From Pinibacter soli (GTDB lineage: Bacteria; Bacteroidota; Bacteroidia; Chitinophagales; Chitinophagaceae): a stretch of DNA of 64,000 nucleotides. The first letter of the stretch is position 1, and the number at the start of each line of letters is the position of its first letter. The notes beneath the pieces are model-generated. The model was given only the letters and a program-made list of their open reading frames with translations, was not told the origin of the DNA and made no database searches. Shown here in pieces: positions 1 through 7,498 of the stretch. The DNA is taken from assembly GCF_029961145.1 (NCBI RefSeq), contig NZ_JASBRG010000002.1:1-64000 (forward strand), given 5' to 3'. Made by a program: the position numbers and the translations under genes.

Positions 1-111
1 GAACAAGCGGATGAACTTTTGCCCAATCCTTATTCAAATGCTGAAGGGAGTGACACAACGATGCTTAATACATATTCTAAAGCTGTGTTCATACATCTCT
101 CTACTGCATAA
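1..111 (+). CDS. Possible 3' end of an upstream gene
   Basis: The first reading frame is open from the window edge to a TAA at 109-111, giving about 36 residues that begin EQADELLPNPYSNAEG. The composition looks protein-like, but there is no recognisable domain, the fragment is short and the start lies outside the window. It could equally be an open stretch of non-coding sequence. Function unknown. Confidence 0.3.
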   Translation, partial: EQADELLPNPYSNAEGSDTTMLNTYSKAVFIHLSTA

Positions 112-182
112 CTATAGGATGAGCTGGTTCTTCTTTGCAAAAATGTGGGCCTATTCTGCAAGAAATCAACAGGTAAAGCTTG

Positions 183-190
183 TACCTTTG
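183..190 (+). promoter_or_regulatory. Candidate -7 box (TACCTTTG) of ubiE
   Basis: Perfect match to the Bacteroidota -7 consensus TAnnTTTG, ending 7 nt before the ubiE ATG at 198. A clear -33 TTTG is not evident. If used, transcription would start at or within a few bases of the start codon. Confidence 0.45.
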
Positions 191-197
191 CCACCCT

Positions 198-953
198 ATG
201 GTGGAAAAATTACCGCACGATTCAATTGTTCCGTTTAAAGAATCTGAGGCTAATAAGAAGGCCCAGGTCGCGGACATGTTTGATAAGATAGCTTTTCGTT
301 ATGATTTCTTAAACCGCTTTTTGAGTGGTGGTATTGATATTACCTGGCGCAAAAAGGCAATCAAAGAACTAAGAGAAACTAAACCGAAAAAAGTTTTAGA
401 TGTTGCAACCGGAACGGGGGATGTAGCCATCATGATGCAGAAATATCTGAATCCTGATAAAATTGTTGGCATAGATATTTCTAATGGAATGCTGGAACTG
501 GGGCGGAAGAAAATCGCAAAAGCTTTGTTAAACGACAAAATCGAGCTGCTGCAAGGCGATAGTGAGACAATAAACTTTCCAGACAATTCGTTTGATGCGG
601 TGACCGTAGCTTTTGGAGTTCGCAACTTCGAAAATTTGAGAAAAGGTCTTGATGAGATGTTGCGCGTTTTAAAACCCGGGGGCAAACTGGTGGTTTTAGA
701 GTTTTCAAAACCAACCGTTTCTGGATTTAAAGGTTTGTACAAATTGTATATGAATCTTATCGCCCCAGGTGTTGGTAAAATGATCTCTAAAAACAAAGAT
801 GCCTACCAATATCTTAATGATTCTGTTCAGGCCTTTCCCCAAGGCCAGGAGTTTGTGAATATTTTAAATGAAGAAGGGTACGTTGATACCTACTTAAAAA
901 AACTTACGTTAGGAATATGTACAATTTATTGCGGCAAAAAGAAACACGGCTAA
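198..953 (+). CDS. ubiE: Demethylmenaquinone methyltransferase (UbiE/MenG)
   Basis: SAM-dependent methyltransferase that converts demethylmenaquinone to menaquinone, the last step of quinone synthesis. The 251-residue product is of normal family length. It has the SAM-binding motif VLDVATGTGD near residues 67-76, the segment NSFDAVTVAFGVRNF typical of UbiE/COQ5, then LRVLKPGGKLVVLEFSKP. The ATG at 198 is preferred over an upstream in-frame TTG at 180 because the product then starts like its homologues and a promoter box ends 7 nt before it. The 3' end overlaps porT by 37 bp, so the two are probably cotranscribed and translationally coupled. The ubiE-porT neighbourhood is common in Bacteroidota. 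Confidence 0.95.
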   Translation: MVEKLPHDSIVPFKESEANKKAQVADMFDKIAFRYDFLNRFLSGGIDITWRKKAIKELRETKPKKVLDVATGTGDVAIMMQKYLNPDKIVGIDISNGMLELGRKKIAKALLNDKIELLQGDSETINFPDNSFDAVTVAFGVRNFENLRKGLDEMLRVLKPGGKLVVLEFSKPTVSGFKGLYKLYMNLIAPGVGKMISKNKDAYQYLNDSVQAFPQGQEFVNILNEEGYVDTYLKKLTLGICTIYCGKKKHG

Positions 954-1660
954 AGATCCTACCACTGGGAATTTTATTACTGCTTTTTTCTATTACCGCT
1001 CAGTGTCAATTGCGTGACCGCTTAAACCTTCCTGACAATGATGACAAACGTTATACAATAGGCATTATTTTGATGGGAACGCAGAACAGGTTTCAGATAA
1101 GTCAACATCCGCAATTTTTAGCAACCGATAGTGTTCTTACTAGTAATCCAATTACTTCAATGGGTTTAGGGATTGGTGGTATGCACACGTTGCGTTTGTC
1201 TAAAAGATTTGAAGTGAGGGCAGTTTTTCCACAATTGCTATTTGTGAATAAGACGCTTTCATACACATTGAAATATCCGGAATCGGGAGAATCAACGACT
1301 ACAACCAAAAATGTTGAGTCCATTTTGCTTGGTTTTCCGGTGCAGTTAAAATTGAAATCGGACAGGATCGATAATTTCCGCGTATATATGTTCGCAGGCG
1401 CAAAGTGGGAATATGATCTTTCTTCCAAAGCGCAGGAAAAAAATGCTGAGCAGTTCGTAAAACTGAAATCTTCGGATTTTGGGATTGAAGCGGGTTTAGG
1501 TTTCAATTTTTACATGCGCTATTTCATCTTGTCTCCTGAACTAAAAATAAGCAATGGCATTTCGAATGTACATAGCCGTGATCCGGACCTGAAGTTCTCC
1601 AACGTGATTGATAAGATACAATCAAGACAAATAATTTTCTCTCTGATATTTGAGGGTTAG
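917..1660 (+). CDS. porT: PorT family outer-membrane protein (type IX secretion)
   Basis: The 247-residue product has an N-terminal signal peptide (hydrophobic stretch ILPLGILLLLFSITAQC, residues about 14-30). A beta-strand-rich body follows, with alternating hydrophobic and polar residues and repeated glycines, as in PorT/SprT outer-membrane beta barrels. PorT is needed for type IX secretion and, in gliding species, for adhesin export. Identification rests on length, barrel-like pattern and the ubiE neighbour. The start lies inside ubiE in another frame. A rho-independent terminator follows 17 bp after the stop. A generic PorT-family porin is the alternative. Confidence 0.8.
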   Translation: MYNLLRQKETRLKILPLGILLLLFSITAQCQLRDRLNLPDNDDKRYTIGIILMGTQNRFQISQHPQFLATDSVLTSNPITSMGLGIGGMHTLRLSKRFEVRAVFPQLLFVNKTLSYTLKYPESGESTTTTKNVESILLGFPVQLKLKSDRIDNFRVYMFAGAKWEYDLSSKAQEKNAEQFVKLKSSDFGIEAGLGFNFYMRYFILSPELKISNGISNVHSRDPDLKFSNVIDKIQSRQIIFSLIFEG

Positions 1661-1677
1661 ACGTGGGTTAAAAGATT

Positions 1678-1707
1678 AAAAAGGACGAAGATGATTCGTC
1701 CTTTTTT
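1678..1707 (+). terminator. Rho-independent terminator after porT
   Basis: Stem AAGGACGAA / TTCGTCCTT with loop GATGA, followed by a T run. It ends the ubiE-porT transcript. Confidence 0.85.
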
Positions 1708-1817
1708 GTTTGTATGTGTTCGAACTTTTGTTTTAAAATCCTTTCACATTTTTTTAGCATTTTCGTTTTAAACACGGTGCTGTTTTTGAGTCAAAGATGT
1801 AACTAAAATAATACGCT

Positions 1818-2141
1818 ATGAAAAAGTTACTTATGTTCGGATTGATTGCGTTAGGCTCTATTACTTATGCAAAAGCTCAGGTTTCAGTAAATATAAATGC
1901 TGGTTTTGTTATAGGTCCTCGTCACGGTGTTGTATGTGCGCCGCCGGTGGTTTATCAAAGGCCTCCAGTAAGGGCATGCGCACCTGTGGTGTATGTAGCA
2001 CCGCCACCACCTCCTGTGTATTATGCACCGGCACCAGTATATGTAGAGAAAAGAGTTTATTACGATGACCGTTGCGAAAGGGGTCACGGGCACGGACACG
2101 CGTATGGGCACGATAAAGGTTGGAAACATGGATGCAGATAA
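1818..2141 (+). CDS. Small secreted Pro/Val-rich protein with His/Gly-rich tail
   Basis: A 107-residue product with a clear signal peptide (MKKLLMFGLIALGSITYAKA, then QVSV). The mature part is rich in proline, valine and tyrosine (PPVVYQRPPVR, VAPPPPPVYYAPAPVYVEKR). It ends in a histidine/glycine-rich tail (RGHGHGHAYGHDKGWKHGC) carrying six histidines and a terminal-region cysteine. The tail could bind metal; this is inference. It is a single-gene unit between two terminators. I do not recognise a named family; short repetitive secreted proteins of this kind are frequent in Bacteroidota. Confidence 0.8.
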   Translation: MKKLLMFGLIALGSITYAKAQVSVNINAGFVIGPRHGVVCAPPVVYQRPPVRACAPVVYVAPPPPPVYYAPAPVYVEKRVYYDDRCERGHGHGHAYGHDKGWKHGCR

Positions 2142-2162
2142 TAATTGAGGGGTTAATATAGG

Positions 2163-2197
2163 AATGGCCGTCAGTTTTTGACGGCCATTATTTTTTT
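2163..2197 (+). terminator. Rho-independent terminator
   Basis: Ten-base-pair perfect stem AATGGCCGTC / GACGGCCATT with an AGTTTTT loop and a T7 run. It ends the small secreted protein gene and probably works in both directions, since rsmE converges from the other side. Confidence 0.9.
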
Positions 2198-2217
2198 GAG
2201 AGCGTTCCTTTCTTTGA

Positions 2218-2240
2218 GGGCGAATGCAATTCGCCCCTAC
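2218..2240. repeat. GGGCGAAT palindromic repeat, copy 1
   Basis: GGGCGAATGCAATTCGCCC followed by CTAC. It is one of four copies in the window (also near 7470, 52423 and 62464). This copy abuts the rsmE stop codon at 2240-2242. Confidence 0.8.
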
Positions 2241-2938
2241 TAGACCATCAATAAGGTGGCCGCGATTATACCTGCAGTTTCTGTTCTTAATCTTGTATTT
2301 CCTAGTGATACTGGGATGTAGTTGTGACCAATTGCCAAATCGACTTCTTCCTTTGAGAAATCGCCCTCGGGGCCGATCAAAATTATTTGTGAAGTATTTG
2401 TATCAACGACTTTCTTTAATTCGCTTTTTTCGCCTTCTATGCAATGAGCTACAAACTTTTTCTTCTGAGTCGCGGCTTGAATTACGGCAGCTAGCTTTTG
2501 CGGTTCCGGCAATTCTGGTAGCCATACTTGTTGACTCTGCAGCATTGCGCTCACAAGAATGTTTTTCATTCTGTCATGCCGGAAATGTTGCTTTTCAGTT
2601 CTTTCGCTTAAAAGGGGAATAATTTCGCTTATGCCCAGCTCAGTTGCTTTTTCTAAAAACCATTCAAAACGGCTGGCGTTCTTTAAAAGAGAAATAGCGA
2701 TAGTGGCTTTATTTTTCTGAGCCTCAGTGTAAATTGTTTCTTTTACTTCAACAGTACATTTCTTTTTGTGGTCGTCGATAATCGTCACAGTGAGTAAACT
2801 TCCTTTCCCATCTGTGAGCTGCAACATCTCTCCTATGTGCATGCGCAAAACCTGCACAACATGCTTTGAAGTTTCTTCCGATAAAACGATCGTCTTTTGA
2901 TTGGGAGTGTATTCTGAAAGATAAAAGAAGGGGAGCAT
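2240..2938 (-). CDS. rsmE: 16S rRNA (uracil1498-N3)-methyltransferase RsmE
   Basis: A 232-residue SPOUT-class methyltransferase that modifies U1498 of 16S rRNA. An N-terminal PUA-like part (residues 1-70, ending in the VTIIDDHKKKCTVEV strand pair) precedes the knotted catalytic domain. The knot signatures are GPEGDF at residues 189-194 and SLGNTRLRTETAGI from residue 211, both diagnostic of RsmE. Length is normal. It lies downstream of dnaB on the same strand, separated by about 110 bp holding an ATTTGAAA-type inverted repeat. Its stop touches a GGGCGAAT palindrome. Confidence 0.95.
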   Translation of the reverse strand: MLPFFYLSEYTPNQKTIVLSEETSKHVVQVLRMHIGEMLQLTDGKGSLLTVTIIDDHKKKCTVEVKETIYTEAQKNKATIAISLLKNASRFEWFLEKATELGISEIIPLLSERTEKQHFRHDRMKNILVSAMLQSQQVWLPELPEPQKLAAVIQAATQKKKFVAHCIEGEKSELKKVVDTNTSQIILIGPEGDFSKEEVDLAIGHNYIPVSLGNTRLRTETAGIIAATLLMV

Positions 2939-2950
2939 GTTAATGTGTCG

Positions 2951-3045
2951 ATTTGAAAATTTGAAAATTTGAAAATGCTATTTATGCGCCATTGATTACA
3001 ATTCTCGGGCTGTTTCATTTTCAAATTTTCAAATTAGCATATTCT
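2951..3045. repeat. Inverted word-repeat (ATTTGAAA family)
   Basis: Tandem ATTTGAAA words at 2951-2978 face the reverse-complement words TTTTCAAATT at about 3014-3045. They occupy almost the whole dnaB-rsmE gap and could pair into a long imperfect hairpin. Confidence 0.7.
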
Positions 3046-3049
3046 CAAA

Positions 3050-4621
3050 TTAGAAAGGGGCATCATCATCAATATCCATATTGTTCATTTTGCTGCCGAA
3101 TTGATTGTAGAGTTTTGCCCCACCGCCAGCGCCGGCATCTGCTCCGCCACCGTCACCTACAGGTTTCCAGCTACCACCACCGGGTGGAAGTCCGCCGCCG
3201 AAATCGTCTTGTTCCATCTCAACGAACTTTTGGATATGCAGCAAGGCTTTTAGTTTAATTGTTTCAAGCGAACCGTTACGGTGCTTCGCGATCTTAATGT
3301 GCGTCTCACCTTTGTTGGCCTCGCCCATTTCATTTTGATTGATATCGTAATACTCCGGACGGTATATGAACATAACCATGTCGGCATCCTGCTCGATCGC
3401 ACCAGATTCACGAAGGTCACTCAACTGAGGGATCTTGTTTCCATCTTTACGGCTTTCTACCGCACGACTCAACTGGCTCAGTGCGATGATAGGAACGCCC
3501 AACTCCTTTGCCAGCTGCTTAAGTGAACGCGAAATCTGGCTTATCTCTTGTTCACGGTTGGTATTTTTTTCACCACCACCACTCATCAATTGAAGGTAGT
3601 CGATGATGATCATTCCGATGTTGTGTTTATTCTTCAATCTGCGACATTTTGCTCGCAATTCGAAGACGTTCAGAGCTGCCGTATCATCAATGAAAAGAGG
3701 TGCCTGAGTAAGCCTCTGGATACCCTTTGCATAGAGCTGTTTCATTTCATACTCTTCCAGTTTACCGCGGGTGATTTTTTCGAGCCAAATTTCACTTTCT
3801 GCTGAAAGGATACGCGTTACCAACTGAGCGGCACTCATCTCAAGACTGAAAAAAGCAACACCCGTTGGCTTGGTAGGATGAAGCGCGGCAGAACGCGCAA
3901 GGTTAAGAGCGAATGCCGTTTTACCCACAGCCGGCCTCGCTGCGAGAATGATCAAATCCGTTGGCTGCCATCCATATGTTACTTTATCCAAAGATGTGAA
4001 TCCGCTTGGTACCCCACTGATCTCTTCTGTGCGGTGGCGCATGTCCTCGATACGCTGGATCGTTTTTACCAATACAGAATCGATACTTTCGAAGTTCTTT
4101 TTCAGGTAGTTGTTAGTTATCTGGAAAAGTTTGTCTTCCGCTTTATCCAACAATTCGAAAACTTCTGTTGAATCTTCGTAGGCATCGCCGATGATCTCGC
4201 CGCTAATGCGAATCAATTCTCTTTGAATGAATTTTTGCACGATAATACGGGCGTGTGCTTCAATGTTAGCCGAAGACACCACTGTATTTGTAAGCTTGGT
4301 TACATAGTAAGGACCCCCAATAACATCCAATTCTCCTCTGAATTTCAGTTCCTCTACTACGGTTAATATATCAATCGGTTGACTTTTTTGTGCCAGACCG
4401 AGCATACATCTAAAAATTCTCTGATGTGCATCCAAATAAAAACACTCAGGCTTCAGGATTTCAATTACCACATCAAAGGCACCTTTTTCCAGCATTACGG
4501 CACCCAGCACTGCTTCTTCCAGTTCTTTTGCCTGGGGCGGTACTTTGCCATATACCATTGTGCTCAGGTCTACGGATCTTTTTCCTCGTTGCTTGCGATC
4601 TTTTAGGTTAGTTAATTCCAT
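3050..4621 (-). CDS. dnaB: Replicative DNA helicase DnaB
   Basis: Hexameric 5'-3' helicase at the replication fork. The 523-residue product has the N-terminal primase-interacting domain (KELEEAVLGAVMLEKGAF and the following helices) and then the RecA-like motor with Walker A ARPAVGKTAFAL near residue 230, FFSLEMSAAQL, Walker B GMIIIDYLQLM and RESGAIEQDADMVMFIYRPEYY. No intein is present. The last 50 residues are odd: a glycine-rich linker (PPGGGSWKPVGDGGGADAGAGG) and then the acidic tip MDIDDDAPF, closely resembling the SSB C-terminal peptide. The DnaA-box cluster at 4857-4974 lies about 240 bp upstream. Confidence 0.97.
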   Translation of the reverse strand: MELTNLKDRKQRGKRSVDLSTMVYGKVPPQAKELEEAVLGAVMLEKGAFDVVIEILKPECFYLDAHQRIFRCMLGLAQKSQPIDILTVVEELKFRGELDVIGGPYYVTKLTNTVVSSANIEAHARIIVQKFIQRELIRISGEIIGDAYEDSTEVFELLDKAEDKLFQITNNYLKKNFESIDSVLVKTIQRIEDMRHRTEEISGVPSGFTSLDKVTYGWQPTDLIILAARPAVGKTAFALNLARSAALHPTKPTGVAFFSLEMSAAQLVTRILSAESEIWLEKITRGKLEEYEMKQLYAKGIQRLTQAPLFIDDTAALNVFELRAKCRRLKNKHNIGMIIIDYLQLMSGGGEKNTNREQEISQISRSLKQLAKELGVPIIALSQLSRAVESRKDGNKIPQLSDLRESGAIEQDADMVMFIYRPEYYDINQNEMGEANKGETHIKIAKHRNGSLETIKLKALLHIQKFVEMEQDDFGGGLPPGGGSWKPVGDGGGADAGAGGGAKLYNQFGSKMNNMDIDDDAPF

Positions 4622-5190
4622 GTTTTCAGAACAATAAATGTTTTAACCATTGATTTTGAAACCAATGACTAACGGGTTGTCGTGTTCAGCCTATCTTTTT
4701 AACTTGGCGTACTTCTCGGTTTTTGGTGGCGTTGCTTGCTTTAAAAAATTGTTATGGCAATATGAACAAAATGTTATCCCAGTAAGTCAGGACGGCGAAT
4801 ATAACTAGCAATGAGCCGAATGAAAAAATTTTTTAAATGCTTAAGTTGTACTATAGTAATGCACAGACTTATACACAGTAAACGCTGGCTTATTCACATC
4901 AAACCATCAGTCTTACACAATTTAAAAAAGTTTTCCGTTCTTTTTAAAACTTAATTCACACCACTTGTGCGTAAATAAAAAGGCTCTATTTATTGATTTG
5001 CGTGGGCAAACTACAGAATGGCATTTTATCAAAAAAACAATAAAAATAATATGACTTAGGGCCGAAAAGGCATGTTCTGGCTGCCATTTCACGTATTTCA
5101 TTTTTTAGAATATCAGTAAAATCCAACGCGGAAGGGAGCTGGCAATTGACACTAATTCTGCAATCGGTTGAAACGTAGTAACAGCGCCCT
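4622..5190. other. Long intergenic region upstream of dnaB, candidate oriC or DnaA-regulated region
   Basis: This 569-bp AT-rich stretch has no convincing gene. A 75-codon open frame on the minus strand at 4986-5213 overlaps the next gene and matches nothing I know. AT-rich blocks at 4823-4838 (a run of A then T) and 4921-4950 flank a cluster of DnaA-box-like 9-mers, annotated separately. The remainder presumably holds the dnaB promoter and leader. Confidence 0.6.
4857..4974. promoter_or_regulatory. Cluster of six DnaA-box-like 9-mers
   Basis: Against the DnaA consensus TTATNCACA there are two perfect boxes, TTATACACA at 4869-4877 and TTATTCACA at 4890-4898. Three boxes match 8 of 9: TAATGCACA at 4857-4865, TAATTCACA at 4952-4960, and TTACGCACA on the minus strand at 4966-4974. 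A weaker TCTTACACA lies at 4911-4919. The boxes at 4869, 4890 and 4911 are spaced exactly 21 bp apart, two helical turns. The cluster suggests an origin or a DnaA-controlled promoter. Confidence 0.6.
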
Positions 5191-6261
5191 TTATACAAGT
5201 TTAAATGGAGCATTAAGAAAGTTGCCGAAGCGCTTTGCAGTAGTTTTTAAAAAAGACTGATTACTTTTTGAAATTGCCTCAAAGATGTTTGGTTCGATCA
5301 CAACCACGTCCTTTTTTAATGTGCGTTTCCAGTTCCCTTCCACCTGGCCATTAACGACGATGGTGGGATTAAATATGCCATTGCTGGTCGCGATATACTT
5401 AATATACTTTTCATCTACAATGGTAGTCCGGTCTGCATACCCCATTAGGTATTCATCGAAGGCAGGCAGAAGGTATAGCGACGGCTTCTTTTTAAAATCG
5501 GACAGTTTTTTAGTTAGCCAATAAACGTTTCCGCCGATTGTTTTTTCTTCAAATTTGTCGTCGACCATGGCAAAGGCTGCTTTGGCTTCAGTTAGCGGGA
5601 AACCCGACCACCAAACGAAATCTTTAATGCATGCAGGCGCATGGCCGGATAAGTAACGTTCGGCCAATAGTGCGAGGGCCTCTTCGTTCTTAATAGCTTT
5701 CGAAGGAGGTACCCATTCGTCAAGCAACGTGTGCGTGAACTGTTTCCCGTTTCTTTCTCCAAAACAGATTAGTTTGTCTAATGAAGCCCTTAATAAGATG
5801 AAGTTCATGCGCAAATCATTAGTTGCAATTCCCTTCTTGTTTAGTATAACGGCGAGTTCTGTGCGAGTTAGTTGCTTTCCGTTAAGTAAGGCTTTTTCAA
5901 TCGCCGAAAAGCTTTTAGAAAGAATGGGTTTATCAAGCCCCAATCGCTTGTAGTGGCTAGCGTGCAGGGTGTTCAATCTTGGAGCAATCAGTGACAAAAT
6001 CCAGTGGATGTCTGTTGCTGCAAGAAAATGTAGGGTTCCCCGCAATGCCCACGTACGAACGATGGTTTTTTGCGCTATTGCCGTCTCAATATCTTCATCG
6101 GTGGCGTCAGGCAAACGCAATCCAATGGCCCATTTCGCCGCTGCATAATCCTGTGCCTGCATCGCACCAAATGTAGCAACGACATGACCAGCATTTGCAT
6201 ATGGCTGCTGACTTATCAACTGATTGTGAAGCCGGAGATATTTGAGGTCTGAAATTGTCAT
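5191..6261 (-). CDS. Winged-helix DNA glycosylase, AlkZ/AlkX-like family
   Basis: The 356-residue product belongs to the winged-helix DNA-binding family (HTH_42) whose characterised members AlkZ and YcaQ unhook DNA interstrand crosslinks by base excision. The catalytic QxQ motif is visible as MQAQD (Gln35 and Gln37), followed by the conserved IVRTWALRGTLHFL near residue 65. The C-terminal half carries LYLLPAFDEYLMGYADR, typical of the family. The ATG at 6261 is chosen over a TTG 9 nt upstream. It stands alone on the minus strand between the dnaB upstream region and a lipoprotein. Actual substrate unknown. Confidence 0.8.
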   Translation of the reverse strand: MTISDLKYLRLHNQLISQQPYANAGHVVATFGAMQAQDYAAAKWAIGLRLPDATDEDIETAIAQKTIVRTWALRGTLHFLAATDIHWILSLIAPRLNTLHASHYKRLGLDKPILSKSFSAIEKALLNGKQLTRTELAVILNKKGIATNDLRMNFILLRASLDKLICFGERNGKQFTHTLLDEWVPPSKAIKNEEALALLAERYLSGHAPACIKDFVWWSGFPLTEAKAAFAMVDDKFEEKTIGGNVYWLTKKLSDFKKKPSLYLLPAFDEYLMGYADRTTIVDEKYIKYIATSNGIFNPTIVVNGQVEGNWKRTLKKDVVVIEPNIFEAISKSNQSFLKTTAKRFGNFLNAPFKLV

Positions 6262-6372
6262 GGCAAACAAAAAGTAAAAAATTAAACGTACAAATCCGAA
6301 TCGAACTAACTTGTTTTCTACTCAAAGAAAATAACAGGTTGTGACAATGGTATGTCAGGGGCGTAAAAAGAA

Positions 6373-6395
6373 AAACCCGGACATTTTCCGGGTTT
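6373..6395 (-). terminator. Rho-independent terminator after the lipoprotein gene
   Basis: AAACCCGG / CCGGGTTT stem with a 7-nt loop. On the minus strand it is followed by TTTCTTTTT. It lies 11 bp past the stop of the lipoprotein gene. Confidence 0.8.
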
Positions 6396-6405
6396 CATTG
6401 TATTG

Positions 6406-6891
6406 TTATTTTGCGGGAGCAGAAGTTACCGTTACCGAGTAGTGCTTTAGTGTTTTTATAGAAAGTTCGTCGTTCTCTGCAATGACCAATTTATAAGGCT
6501 TAAACTCGCCATTATTATCTTTAAACCCGATAATGCAGGAGTAAGGATCTGTCCCTTGTTTCATGACAGGGCGAGGCATATATCCAAGATTAGGAAACGT
6601 TATCGTATCAGCTCCGGTTACTTCCTGGTACTGCATCTCCACTTTGTATTTAAACATATAATTTGTTTCGTACAGTTTTACACTGAATTTCCATTTGTTC
6701 AAATTGTCTGCTACCGGTTTTTCGAAAACCATTACTGGCTTTTCATTTACGGTAGAACGCTTTTCCGGAATTTCGGCAACTACATCATTTTTTACTGTGC
6801 TATCTGCATTGGCAACTTTCGTGTTACCATTAGTGTTATTACACGCAACAGCCATGTAACAAAGGCTTAGAATCAAGATTGTTTTTTTCAT
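6406..6891 (-). CDS. Putative lipoprotein, unknown function
   Basis: A 161-residue product beginning MKKTILILSLCYMAVAC: a lipoprotein signal with the lipidated cysteine at residue 17, followed by a polar linker (NNTNGNTKVANADSTVKND). The body reads as a compact beta-rich domain (WKFSVKLYETNYMFKYKVEMQYQEV and GFKDNNGEFKPYKLVIAEND). The ATG at 6891 is chosen because upstream in-frame sequence would place residues before the signal peptide. No named domain recognised. It is probably a monocistronic, periplasm- or outer-membrane-anchored protein. Confidence 0.75.
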   Translation of the reverse strand: MKKTILILSLCYMAVACNNTNGNTKVANADSTVKNDVVAEIPEKRSTVNEKPVMVFEKPVADNLNKWKFSVKLYETNYMFKYKVEMQYQEVTGADTITFPNLGYMPRPVMKQGTDPYSCIIGFKDNNGEFKPYKLVIAENDELSIKTLKHYSVTVTSAPAK

Positions 6892-7083
6892 AAGTTGAAC
6901 GGTAAAGATATTAGTTTTAAATTTTCGATCAGACGGTGTGAAATATTTCAAAAACTGAGCCATTTGTTAGCGAAAAAGTAGCCATCTTTTCCGCTTCGGA
7001 AATTACCTGCAAAAACAATTATCCCGTTGTCCAGTTTGTAAACATTCGATTGTTATTTATTCAAGCAATTAAAACTTATTACA

Positions 7084-7428
7084 ATGAAAGATTTTATTTT
7101 CTTATTCAGAGCCGACTACAAAGATCTCGGACAAGCTTCACCTGAGCAGATGCAGGCGAGAACACAAAAATGGATGGATTGGGTTGGCAGTATCGCAGCG
7201 CAAAACAAATTGAGCAGCAGGGGTAACCGTTTAAATCCCGCGGGCAAAGTTGTAAAGAAAGGAAATGTTGTAACCGATGGGCCTTTTACGGAGATCAAAG
7301 AATCTCTTCTTGGCTACATTGTGGTGAAGGCAGAAACTATTGATGAGGCTGTCAAATTGTCAGAAGGTTGCCCAATCCTTGCGTCTGACGATACTTCTGT
7401 TGAGGTGAGGGAGTTTGATGTTATTTAA
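7084..7428 (+). CDS. YCII-related (DGPF domain) protein
   Basis: A 114-residue YCII/DGPF-family protein. The diagnostic motif is VTDGPFTEIKESLLGYIVVKAE, with FIFLFRADYKDL at the N terminus and GGSIEVRE-like VEVREFDVI at the end. DGPF proteins are small alpha-beta barrel proteins of uncertain biochemistry. The gene lies 70 bp upstream of an ECF42-type sigma factor, an association known to be conserved across several phyla, so it is probably the sigma factor's target or partner. Confidence 0.9.
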   Translation: MKDFIFLFRADYKDLGQASPEQMQARTQKWMDWVGSIAAQNKLSSRGNRLNPAGKVVKKGNVVTDGPFTEIKESLLGYIVVKAETIDEAVKLSEGCPILASDDTSVEVREFDVI

Positions 7429-7469
7429 CAACTGACTAATTTCGAGGGGTGAAAGCGGTCGCAGTAATA

Positions 7470-7491
7470 GGCGAATGCGATTCGCCCCTAC
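7470..7491. repeat. GGGCGAAT palindromic repeat, copy 2
   Basis: GGCGAATGCGATTCGCC followed by CCTAC, sitting in the leader between the DGPF gene and the sigma factor and ending 7 nt before the latter's ATG. Confidence 0.8.
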
Positions 7492-7498
7492 ACCGTTT

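Noticed and set aside
299-796. A 165-codon antisense frame inside ubiE
   Set aside because: Lies entirely opposite a well-supported gene and shows no family features; a shadow of ubiE codon structure.
4986-5213. A 75-codon minus-strand open frame between dnaB and the AlkZ-like gene
   Set aside because: It overlaps the 3' end of the AlkZ-like gene, has no promoter or recognisable domain, and its right part runs next to the DnaA-box region. More likely non-coding.
7475-7498. An upstream ATG start for the ECF sigma factor
   Set aside because: It falls inside the GGGCGAAT palindrome, adding residues encoded by a repeat; the ATG at 7499 gives a normal sigma N terminus.
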